Below are positions 38,941 through 48,183 of a DNA stretch of 64,000 nt, in pieces (positions within the stretch are counted from its first letter, which is position 1; each line of letters begins with the position of its first letter). A program made the position numbers and the translations under genes. The stretch covers positions 76,318,120-76,382,119 of the forward strand of contig NC_060259.1 of the NCBI RefSeq assembly GCF_921293095.1. The letters are read 5' to 3'. The notes below the pieces were generated by a model, which worked only from the letters and a program-made list of their open reading frames with translations, was not told the DNA's origin and made no database searches. This DNA comes from Ischnura elegans. Lineage: Eukaryota; Arthropoda; Insecta; Odonata; Coenagrionidae.

Positions 38941-41900
38941 ATGTATAAGGTGGTGGAGTTTAGCAATGACCACTCCATTGGCATTGTCCATGCGGAGTGG
39001 CTAACTCCTAAAAAGAGGCATTGCCTATGGCCTCCTTATAAGGTATCCTCCCGTTATAATAAGTCGCTAACAGAAGGAGAAATGCCGAATGATTCGTGGG
39101 ATGTTTACCCGATCCATCGGACTTTTTATTCTACTGGTATGTATTTTTGGTAGTCTACACCATATAAATATTTCCAATTATCTTGCTACTTTTTCTGAAA
39201 AAGATTTAGGGGTCAGCACAACATAGGTCTCTTCAGTGTGCACAGAAACTGCTGTTACTATGTACTAATGTTCGTTTATATAATCAGAGTGGTCATTTCA
39301 ACGAAAATTCTCATATTTGGATTTCAGTGAATAGGGTAGTTTCCTTCATCAAAGAAAACGAAAGGCATTGATTGCGATTCGTTACCCACCATCACTGTAT
39401 TCATAATATACAAGTTATTTCGTTTTAGACATACCGATTTAGACGAATGGCAATGGTCCATTTTTATCCTCATTTGAAAAGGGCCAGATTGGCGCCCATG
39501 CGATGTCACTCCTCGTGACGTCACAGGGACCTAGTTTCTATGCGAGAAGATAGGAGTTATACATCGTCTGAGATTACCAATGCATGCATGAGGCGCAGAG
39601 CTCAGGGAAACATGTCTTAATAATCACTTATTAAAACTGGCTAAGGTCGGAAAGTTTTCTTCGTTTGATAGGGTATTAATAATCCTTATTTAAGCCAAGT
39701 GCTACCAGCCAGCAGGGTACTCAGCTACCCGCTAGCAGCCTGCGTCGTATCAGCGCTAAGCCTCGCCTCAAGGTCACTTCACAGGGCGGCAGCGGGAACC
39801 ACAAATGCGTCACACGGAGAGATTTATCCCGGCATTATTCATACTTACCCGTCGCGTTTCCGCGCGCTTGAAAATTTCCACTTTTCATTTAATCGCGAAA
39901 AATACATATCGTCATTTAAAAATTTAAAAGCGTGAAATACGTACTCCAGGAGTAATAATCTTTCGATTTAGGCAATAAAAAAATGATAGGAAACCACCCT
40001 AATCTCAGGGATATCAGATTTTTGCTGAGGGTACTTAGTTTAAGCAGTTAAGGCTTTCGTTTACTGCTTAGTTGTGACCATACGAGCTTTATTTTCCAAG
40101 GGAACTCATTCCTGATGTTGCTTCGAGCAATGGCCGCGAAAGTTTGAATATTATAGACGCGCAATACGTAGCGGCACTGTAATTTGCGTTGGATATCAAA
40201 TTTTCACAGGTTACATGTTTGCCTACAAATTAATGCAGTGATTTGAGCAGCAGTACCTCACCTTAAAGTTCTTATTACGTTAAGTAGTAAAATTCCCAAA
40301 TTTTTTATTTCGAAACTGCAAATAACGTCGTTATTAATGTTCCGTCGTACTTTTCCGTAACATTTATTCACGTGGAATTTGATCTTGATCCTTTATTCTC
40401 TTCATCCGCCCTACTTTTGCGACCTGTTCTTGTGATTGGCTGATACATGTTCATCAAAGAATCACGATAAGCGAATTTATGATTTACTTTTTGAAAATAC
40501 ATAAACCTTCTTAAATATATGAATCAATATTGTAGAAAAGGACCGTTAAGTAGATCGTGGAAACCTCCATCCTGCGAACAATGATGCTACTTTGATTGAC
40601 TGGCATCTGTAATCGTAGGTGTATTTGGCAAAATTGTTATGAAAAATGTGAAGAGTTGATTGGAATGCTGTTGGCTAACCATTTGTTCAATCGTCAGTGA
40701 AGAATGTCTTCCTACGTACGACATGTGTATAATTAATCTTTCGGTGATGATGTTTCTCTTACTATTTTAGATGAGTTATCTATAGCTAGACAGAAACTCA
40801 GGCAAGCAGAAACTGAATCAGAGCTGCTATCTGACTTTGAAGAGACAGGGAAGCGGAAACGAAGGAGAGCCGAGAGGTTTTCTCCAAGCGATAGTGACAG
40901 TGAGGACCAGACTCCCAGGAACATCATTAAACACTATCCACGGCCACCCACTGTGAATGATTCAGGTAATGTAAATGCCTATGTTTTTAATATGATGATT
41001 TACATGGCAGTAACATTCATGGGTATATTATTTTAATGAATTGTTTTACTAGTGTGGAGGACTTATAGTAAGTAAAGGCTATACTTATTAATTTTTCTAA
41101 TTTTTATATTTTTGCAGATGACGTACCTTCTCCAGAAACTGGTAGTGTGGGTGAGGAATCACCTTTAAATACTGAGAGGGAGGCAGAATCTCTAACTTCA
41201 CCAGGTAAATATTTCTTTGAGAAAAATATCTGTTCTGAAACTATACTAGATCCATGATGTTACTCTCTTAAATATTTGGATGTCACCTTGCTGGAAACTG
41301 TTGTGTAGTTGAAACATTCCAGAATAATGGGGAGCACGCATGAAATTTGTTCATCAAGCTAGTTAGTCTCATTGAATAGAAAAATTTCTCACGATTCCAA
41401 ATATATGTCAAAACTCTCCTAGTACTCCACAAATTTCAATAAATGCTAATTAAAAATGCTCGAATATCGCTTGAAGTCACGTGAACTGAAACGCCTTCTG
41501 ACTTCTTGGCACGGTACAATGGACACTTCGCTAAGAGAGTAGAGTGGTAAAGCCTTGATTAGAAGATATGGAAGCAAAAATCATCGACGTGTTTTGTAGT
41601 AGTTCCTAAAAGGACAAATTGACCACAGAGGGATTTAAGAAAGCACAATACCTCAGTTTACTTTTGGTCGACTTCCTTATGGTGGCTGATTTTCTGAAAA
41701 ACAGCGATTGCTTCATCACTAGCGCGATGCGGGAGTATAATAAGGCTGGTAAATAATTATGCAATCAATGAAAATTATTTTACAAACGTTTTTACATATT
41801 TATTTATCGTCCTTCAAGATTTAATGTATCCATTGCTAGCTGAAAATCTATCTAATGTGTCTGAAGTTCTGTTTTTAAAGACTCATAACTCAGCTAAAAA

Positions 41901-43296
41901 GCATTATTATTTTCCGCAAAACTTTCGGAGAGTACATTTGAGGCAGGGACCTTCTTATTCCAGTAATTTAAAAAAATATGCATGTTCCCCATTGTCAGAA
42001 CACAGTTACTGTGTAGTTCCCACAGTCAAGTTTCAGCAAAGATGCCACCTTTTGCCATTATAGAAATTACAAAAACTTAATGAAATGTCATAATTAATGC
42101 TGTTACTGAAATTTTCTTGAGAAGTTTCCCAGGCTAACTTGGTGGAGAATGTGGAAATACAATTTTGTTTTTCATAACCACTCTTTACAAACCTAATAGC
42201 TCTATGTTTCAATGTAATTAACTGTATAAGCAAACCTTAAGGACCACACACTAGTAGTAGGGTCTAGCAAGAGCCTTGTCATATCTCTCATTTATCTCTA
42301 TCATTTTTCGAAGTAATCTCATTGCAAAGGACTCAAGTAAATTTTTAAGAAGGAAGTCTTAGTACCCGAAAAGTGTAATTTGAAGTGTGTACTATAGTGG
42401 AAGAGCTACTGTTAATTAGCTTAAAACATGATATGTTCCCATTTTTTCAGTGGCTTCGCCTTCTTCACCTGGATTAGTGGCCATTGCCAGATATTTGGCC
42501 AAACTAGATAAGAAATTGGACGAGATATTGCAACATCAACTCGAATCCAAAAGCCCTACAGTTGTTGTTCCCAGAAGAATATGTGTGGCTGATACATTGA
42601 AGCTGCCTTGTGACAGTTATGATGAAGTTATGAAGATAGAAGAATTCTTAAAAGATGATGGTGATGATGTAACAGATTTTGTAAGTAGATATACATAATT
42701 ACATTATCAGCATTTTTCATGATTGATTTTGAGTAATTAATATCACTCGGATTAAACACCTGTTTTTTTTAAAATAACACTTAGTCAACTGTCTCATCAA
42801 AAACTGATTACTGCCATTTAAGTAAATGTATGGCTTCTTTCATGGGCTGATTTTATTGTTTTTGTGTTTTAGGAACACTGGCTGAGCCTTGTAGGAGGCA
42901 AAAAAGTAGAGCACATTGTTCGGCGGATGTTGGAAAGGTTATTCACCAATAGGATTGCAGCCGAGTACAACTGGACGGGTAAAAATAGTAAATACCCATT
43001 GAAAGACCTGAAGCTTATCAAGGTTATTTATAGTAAGTGTAATTGGTTTTAGGAAAATAATTCTAGTTTAATCCTTGCTGTGAGGAGTTGTAACTTTATT
43101 TGTATCATATACTACTATACCTAGTTAGTTTATTCTCTTGCTTGAAATTCACATTTTTGTTACAGGAGCTGTGAGAAGGAACCATAAGACATTGGATGTC
43201 ACAGATGATGAGATAAATACGATTTGCAGCAATTGGTTCAGGTTCACCAAGGATCGTGATGGAGGACGAGAGGCAAGGCGTAAGAAAGAGGCCTGA
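38941..43296 (+). CDS. DUF4806-domain protein of the CACTA-like element (six exons)
   Basis: The exons are 38941-39136, 40771-40965, 41118-41204, 42451-42680, 42873-43032 and 43166-43296, all GT-AG and phase-consistent, giving 332 aa. The frame is open upstream to 38905, but TTTTTTTGTTGCCAG at 38912-38926 is a strong acceptor, so MYKVVEFSND is the likelier start. The N-terminus (HAEWLTPKKRHCLWPPYK) resembles the opening found with DUF4806 in other arthropod proteins. The middle is charged and low complexity (KRKRRRAERFSPSDSDSED). The segment from about 160 is helical and K/E-rich (ARYLAKLDKKLDEIL). Residues about 215-325 are the DUF4806 domain (EHWLSLVGGKKVEHIVRRML, LFTNRIAAEYNWTGK, RAVRRNHKTLD). 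Its role is unknown. As a second protein beside a tnp2 transposase it may act like plant TNPA and bind subterminal repeats, which is inference. Confidence 0.85.
39334..39999 (-). mobile_element. Family M MITE, copy 2, in coding intron 1 of the transposon gene
   Basis: The ends are GGGTAGTTTCCTTCATC and, inverted, GGGTGGTTTCCTATCATT, flanked by TA on both sides. The interior matches copy 1 closely over the whole length. It lies between exons 39136 and 40771, so it leaves the reading frame untouched. It is the innermost layer of the tower. Confidence 0.88.
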
Positions 43297-45370
43297 TGAC
43301 TTGAACCTCTGTAGTTACAGTGGTTTGTCCCTACGTTCCAAACGTCGAACTGTTGCTAATGAAGTAGGGAAAGTGCTTCAGGAATTGGGGGCTTGCAATA
43401 CAATAGTAAAACAGGTGGATGATAATGGAGTTGAAAGTAATTTTGTACATTTTAGTGTGCATTCAGATGAGTCGATACAGGTGGATGATGGTGTTATAAA
43501 TAATTCTGTAAATATTAGTGTGTCTGCAGATGAGTCTTGTTATAATAAATCATCATCCAAATCTGAAACAAGTGAGTTGGAGAGTGATGATAGTTATTCC
43601 ACCCCACCCATCCCATGTGACGAGAATTTGCCTGAGAAATTGAGAGTGTGGAGTATGACTCATAATATTCCTACCAATGCTCTGACTGAGCTTTTACACA
43701 TATTGCAGCCATATCATGAAAGTTTGCCCTTGGATGGTCGTACTTTATTGCACACCCCTAAGTCCGCTCACAACATAACTGCCTGTTGTGGGGGCTCCTT
43801 TGCATACTTTGGTGTGAAAGGGAATGTGTTGAAGAGAGTGGCCTCTGGTTTGGTACCTTGTAAGTATCCCTACGTCAAGAAATTGGCTTCTACATACAGT
43901 GATATTTTAACTGTTACTGTTAGTGTTGATGGTTTGCCCCTTTTTGCAAGCTCTACAAAATCTTTTTGGCCTATCTTAGGGATCCTAGATCAAGCCGTTG
44001 ACAAAGTGCCTTTTGTAATTGGTATTTTTTATGGACCTGAAACTAAGCCAAGTAATTCTAATGAATTTTTAAAGATGTTTGTAGATGAATGCTTGATACT
44101 GCAGTCAGAGGGAATTATAGCTAATAATAAGACTTATTCATTTCGTGTAAGTTGTGTTGTGGCTGATGCTCCAGCTAGATCATTTGTGAAATGTATTGCA
44201 CCTCACAACTCACTCCATGGTTGTGAGAAGTGTGTTCAAGAAGGTGTATTTGTGGGTCGAGCTACCTGGCCTTACTCTAATACCTTGCAGCTGAGGAAAG
44301 ACAGTATCTTCAAAAATCTTGGCTATGAGGATCATCAGCGTGACAGAAGTAGGCTTTCTGATTTGGATCTAGGTTTAGTCACTCAGGTGCCCTTGGATTA
44401 CATGCACCTAATATGTTTAGGTGTCATGAAAAGGCTAATCCGGATTTGGGTAGAGAAAGGCCCAAGACATTGTAGACTGGGGTCAGTTAGCCGAGACGAA
44501 CTTTCCAAGAGATTAGTATCATTATCTAAGTTTATCCCCAAAGAGTTTTCACGTAAACCAAGGTCACTTAAATACTTTAAATTTTGGAAAGCAACTGAAT
44601 TAAGATCATTTTTATTGTATTATGGGCCCTATGTTTTAAAAGATGTTCTTCATAAAGATTTGTATGAACATTTTCTAATTTTACATTGTGCTATGTATAT
44701 ATTGTGCAGTAATTTGTCGGAAGACAAGAAGTGGGTGTCTTATGCTAATGAATTGCTCCACCTCTTTGTGGAAAATATTCAAAAAAGGTACTCTAAAGAG
44801 GTTTTAAATTATAGCATGCATAATCTCTTACATGTATGTGACGACGTCAAAAATTATGGGAGCTTAGATAATTACTCAGCTTTTCCATTTGAGAATTTCA
44901 TGAGCAGACTGAAGCGGTTAGTAAGGGGTCCAAACAGACCTCTTCAACAAGTCTCAAATAGAATACTGGAGATGAGTGTGTCTGGGAGTACTCGTGTTCC
45001 AAAATCGCAAGGTGGTGATGGGTCTAATCTCAGGGTGATTTGTCCCAGTAACTTGCATGGTTGTTGCCTAAGTGTATTCTCCCCAGACTCGGCCTTTGTC
45101 ACCAAAGACCAGAGAATAGGCATTGTGAAGGCAATTGAGTCAAATAACTCTGGGGTGTACATCTTGCAGTGTGAAATATATGAAATAAAGGAGGATTTCT
45201 TTGAATTACCTCTTAGAAGTGGTACCATTGGCATCTTTGTAGTAAAAAAATTAGTACCTGGATGCAAATTGCAGTCCGACCAGATTTTGTCTAAGTGTGT
45301 TTTGTTGCCCTACAAAGAAGATGGACAGTTTTTGTGTGTGCCATATTGTAATATGGAAAGGTGCTGTTAA
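43259..45370 (+). CDS. tnp2-like (CACTA/EnSpm) transposase ORF, 703 aa
   Basis: A single uninterrupted ORF from ATG at 43259. The N-terminal 110 residues are acidic and low complexity. The core carries VSVDGLPLFASSTKSFWP (Asp about 224), FVIGIFYGPETKPSN, VSCVVADAPARSF (Asp about 303), a Cys/His knot HNSLHGCEKC (about 320-330), PLDYMHLICLGVMKRL (Asp about 380, His about 383) and FENFMSRLKRLVRG (Glu about 545). These patterns fit the tnp2 transposases of CACTA-like elements in animals. The acidic residues are candidate DDE positions, by inference. The start overlaps the last 38 nt of the DUF4806 gene in another frame. No stop or frameshift is present, so the gene looks usable. Confidence 0.88.
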   Translation: MEDERQGVRKRPDDLNLCSYSGLSLRSKRRTVANEVGKVLQELGACNTIVKQVDDNGVESNFVHFSVHSDESIQVDDGVINNSVNISVSADESCYNKSSSKSETSELESDDSYSTPPIPCDENLPEKLRVWSMTHNIPTNALTELLHILQPYHESLPLDGRTLLHTPKSAHNITACCGGSFAYFGVKGNVLKRVASGLVPCKYPYVKKLASTYSDILTVTVSVDGLPLFASSTKSFWPILGILDQAVDKVPFVIGIFYGPETKPSNSNEFLKMFVDECLILQSEGIIANNKTYSFRVSCVVADAPARSFVKCIAPHNSLHGCEKCVQEGVFVGRATWPYSNTLQLRKDSIFKNLGYEDHQRDRSRLSDLDLGLVTQVPLDYMHLICLGVMKRLIRIWVEKGPRHCRLGSVSRDELSKRLVSLSKFIPKEFSRKPRSLKYFKFWKATELRSFLLYYGPYVLKDVLHKDLYEHFLILHCAMYILCSNLSEDKKWVSYANELLHLFVENIQKRYSKEVLNYSMHNLLHVCDDVKNYGSLDNYSAFPFENFMSRLKRLVRGPNRPLQQVSNRILEMSVSGSTRVPKSQGGDGSNLRVICPSNLHGCCLSVFSPDSAFVTKDQRIGIVKAIESNNSGVYILQCEIYEIKEDFFELPLRSGTIGIFVVKKLVPGCKLQSDQILSKCVLLPYKEDGQFLCVPYCNMERCC

Positions 45371-45639
45371 AATTGTCCTAATTTGTGATAATAAAAGTTG
45401 GGGACCTTCTGAACTGATATTGATTTTTTGTTTTCCACTTTTAACCACTGTAACCTTACTTTGTCCTATAGCATTGATTGTTAATATATTTAATTTCATT
45501 TTGATTTATAGGGAGTTAAAGGTAAAGATTCTACCTACCGGTATCATATCAAGTGAGAAGGTAAATTAATTTAACTTTCATTCTATAAAAATGAGAAATG
45601 CCTGTAAAACATAGCTTTTGTTGGGAAATGGATGGCAGA

Positions 45640-45952
45640 ATTTAAAAGGGCCAACGGTGTATCGTTGGAGATTTGTTGGCCTTGGGTTGGGAACACGAAG
45701 GCCCGACTGTAATGCTCTGTTGGCCCATCGTTGGGGAATCGTTGGTTGGGATACGGTTGGCGAGGTGGCCAAATCATACCATGGGCCAACCGCTGTGTCC
45801 CACCATCTGCCAACAGAGGGCCAACCAAAAAAATGCTCTGTTGGCCCATCGTTGGGGAATCGTTGGTTGGGATACGGTTGGCGAGGTGGCCAAATCATAC
45901 CATGGGCCAACCGCTGTGTCCCACCATCTGCCAACAGAGGGCCAACCAAAAA
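45640..45952. repeat. Right subterminal repeat array (two 121-bp units)
   Basis: Two nearly identical 121-bp units begin TGCTCTGTTGGCCCATCG at 45713 and 45834. Each holds several GTTGG or CCAAC motifs in both orientations (CGTTGGGGAATCG, ATACGGTTGGCGAGG, GGGCCAACCGC, TGCCAACAGAGGGCCAACC). The motif core matches the left array, although unit length differs. Overlapping open frames here are chance products of the repeat. Confidence 0.9.
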
Positions 45953-47081
45953 TGTTACTTGGGTGCTCTCCTAGACCTTCATCTGTCAACATAACTGTTT
46001 CCCGATATAGACAATCACGGTGCTGAAGTCGACTTAAAGCTCAAGTGTAGCTACCGCACCATATTTAAGATTACATTTAAGTGAAGTCACTTAAGTTAAG
46101 TGTGTAGTGTAGACAAGGCATATGAGAGGCAGTTGGGGTTTGGCAGCGAAACAGTGTGTACGGCTTGGGCTGAATAAAGCAAGTTGCTATGTGTGAGAAT
46201 TTGGACTTGTTCCCTGCTTTGTTTCCCCCGAACCCCTTTATCGTCGGCGAAGACGACTTACACAAATAATTTAAGCTAAATTTTACCCGTATTTAGCTTT
46301 AAAAAATATTTTTTTAAGTTCCACCTTTTAGGGGTGGTTTTCACCCCTAAAAAAATAAAAAGCGCCCTTCGGCATAATATAGATTTTGAAGTAGGGGGTA
46401 TAATTAGTCTAATCCCAAATTTTGGTGCAAATCGATTCAGTTTGAAAAAATTGCAAGGTTTTTCACTTTTATGAGCTTCATTTCCTGGACTATATGGAAA
46501 CTCAATATAAATAATGGAACTGATTGAAAGGCATGAAAGAAAACTGGGCTCTCTCTAGATTTTCGGCATATCACCTGAGATATGAAGGCCATAGGTACCC
46601 TGAAATGTCGATTATAGAAAACTTTACAATTATTACGAACATTGCCCCTAAAAGTGATTGCAATACCATGCCATTCATCACCACGAGTGAAAGAGCAGTC
46701 AAAAACGGTCAATTCAGGTCGCGAGTAACGATCATCAACCGCGACATCTTCGAAGAATGATAGCGATTGGACTGTGTTTGAGAATGACCTATGCAATGAG
46801 CAATCACGAATGACCTAATGGCTGGCGATTGACGGAGAATGACCACAATCACGAATGACCTGCGTCTAGAACAATCATGAATGACCTGCGTCTAGCACAA
46901 TCATGAATGACCGACGATCGCGACTGATGGAGAACGTCCACGGCGGTCCACGGTCACGAACGACCGACGGGAGGAAATGACCCTCTCGGTCATCTGAATG
47001 ATCCCGTTCACCGATCAATCTCGGAGATGACCCTGGTCACATGATTCGATCGTTCATGACCGACCCATCACTACACGGTGC

Positions 47082-48183
47082 ATTTTGTTATGAGCAGCCT
47101 AGAACGATTGTTAAGTTTCTATCCTCTCATCCCCTTCCCTAATTGAAGTAAATAACTTGATGAGGTTGGGCCACGATTGAACATTTCAATACAATTATTT
47201 CTAGCTAAATAAGTTAGAAGAAACAACTTTGTACTTTCCTGAAAGCTTCTAATTTACCCTAATCGATTACAACAACATTTCAAGGAGGGACCAAGGGAGA
47301 ACACCCAGACGTCATTTAGATGGTCAAAAATCCCCTCAATCACAGGTCAATAATACCTACTTCCTTCCCTCCACCATGACTCAATCACGAACTCTTCTGG
47401 TTGGTCTTCCTTATGGACTGTTACAAATGTCTTATGGACGTCCACGGCATTTTTCATGTAAGTATATAGAGGAATAACATAAGTGCGACAAGCCGAAGGA
47501 TGGACGTGAGTTAAGTGTAACAAGAATCATTTAGTATATAAAAGGAATCATTCACACATCGCAATCCTTGCATATAATAATATTGCTTACCGCACATAAA
47601 CTTTACAAAGAGAAAGACATTATTCAGTCTTATACCTACTACACATCGCCCTTACTTAAAAAGGGAAAGATATATCGTTCTTATTTGAGGGGAAATATAA
47701 TGGCAACACATTATTCTTCAACAGCCAAAATAAAGATTAAACAATGAGGTTCTTGAGAAAGGCATTTCACAACACATAATAACAAATGCAAAACTTCTAC
47801 AATCGAAAAAAGAGAAACTTACAACCTTAGGATGGGAAGTCCTTAACTAAGCTAGGGTCACGCATTTCAGACGATACTACAAAACATGAAGCACTGTTAC
47901 GATGCGAGACACGCTGCTAATCGTCGGAATTCTTTGATTTCACTGCCCAATTCCACAACCATGAGCATACATATGTTCATGTCCACAACAAACGATACAC
48001 CTGAGTAGTTCAAAGAAGAAACGGATGACGCATTCACTTGTTTTGGTTGTAACTTTTAAGGCGATTTAAGATGCCTCTTATTATTTTGGGTTGGTCGTTG
48101 GGGATCATTCGGAGAACTGGGCTACTGATTTGAAATTTGCGTTGATTTTGTTATTGTCTGGATAGCACCATAATAGGAGAACA
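47082..48183. other. Upstream region of ERCC8
   Basis: AT-rich DNA between the hAT element and the ERCC8 start. No second gene, clear TATA box or repeat was identified. The promoter must lie here or overlap the last few hundred bases before 48184. Confidence 0.4.

Larger units (their letters stand above)
37196..45963 (+). mobile_element. Two-gene CACTA/EnSpm-like DNA transposon, apparently intact
   Basis: The element is 8.77 kb with 11-bp perfect inverted ends CCCAAGTAACA (37196-37206) and TGTTACTTGGG (45953-45963), and TG on both flanks as a likely 2-bp duplication. Inside each end is an array of GTTGG/CCAAC motifs. It encodes a DUF4806 protein in six coding exons (38941-43296) and a tnp2-type transposase ORF (43259-45370). 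An AATAAA follows about 20 nt after the transposase stop. A possible untranslated first exon ends at a GTAAGT donor at 38591. The one insertion seen is the MITE in an intron. CACTA-like class is inferred from the transposase family, the short duplication and the subterminal repeats. Confidence 0.85.
36272..46120. mobile_element. TIR element (TGCC-GTCTACAC) hosting the CACTA-like transposon
   Basis: The termini are TGCCGGGTCTACACTAG and, inverted, TGCCTTGTCTACACTAC. Both ends carry repeated ACTTAAGT boxes (36290-36410 and 46020-46100). Its own sequence is 36272-37195 plus 45964-46120, about 1.08 kb. The flanks TAG and TAT allow a 3-bp duplication with one mismatch. A short open stretch beginning ATG at 36663 (MPVAHGETRFIKLRNVLRNF) ends at a GTAAAA donor-like site near 36758. 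This could be the relic of an exon. The class is not assigned. Confidence 0.7.
36101..46262. mobile_element. Solo-LTR-like unit, split by younger elements
   Basis: The two halves, 36101-36271 and 46121-46262, together about 313 bp, begin TGTAAGCG and end GACTTACA, with CAAA on each outer side (36097-36100, 46263-46266). Rejoining the flanks gives the same sequence as an undisturbed second copy of the host repeat near 35755, apart from one base. The right half holds an AATAAA near 46173. TG...CA ends, a 4-bp duplication and a single terminal unit suit a solo LTR of a Gypsy-like element. It is a fossil with no internal coding region of its own. Confidence 0.65.
34055..46492. mobile_element. Long-TIR element of unassigned class, nested in the hAT
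   Basis: The inverted ends of about 190 bp begin TAGTCCAGGAAATGAAGC on the left (34055) and on the complement of the right end (46492). Both then carry TTGCAATTTTTTCAAACTGA and a GGGCGCTTTT block next to a CACCCC/GGGGTG pair. TAT flanks both sides, a possible 3-bp duplication. A direct repeat of about 345 bp starting ATTAACCCC(C)AATAAGGG lies at 35670 and 36014. Apart from inner insertions it is about 2.3 kb, AT-rich, with no recognised gene. Confidence 0.75.
33568..47073. mobile_element. Outer hAT-type element hosting a tower of nested insertions
   Basis: It starts TAGTGATGGACTTAGTCGG and ends with the inverse of TAGTGATGGGTCGGTCAT. The octamer CACGGTGC is repeated exactly at 33560-33567 and 47074-47081. 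Near the left end an 18-bp motif, GGCAATCACGACCGAGTA, repeats about six times (33671-33798). Near the right end a 24-bp motif containing CAATCATGAATGACC repeats about three times (46840-46912). Without its passengers it is only about 1.07 kb (33568-34054 plus 46493-47073), so it is a non-autonomous hAT. Confidence 0.9.

Noticed and set aside
45578-46026. Several overlapping open frames on both strands
   Set aside because: They are generated by the 121-bp subterminal repeat units and have no splice or start context.
34055-46492. Long-TIR element as a Polinton
   Set aside because: The ends begin AGT, but no 6-bp duplication is present and no typical gene was seen, so the class is left open.
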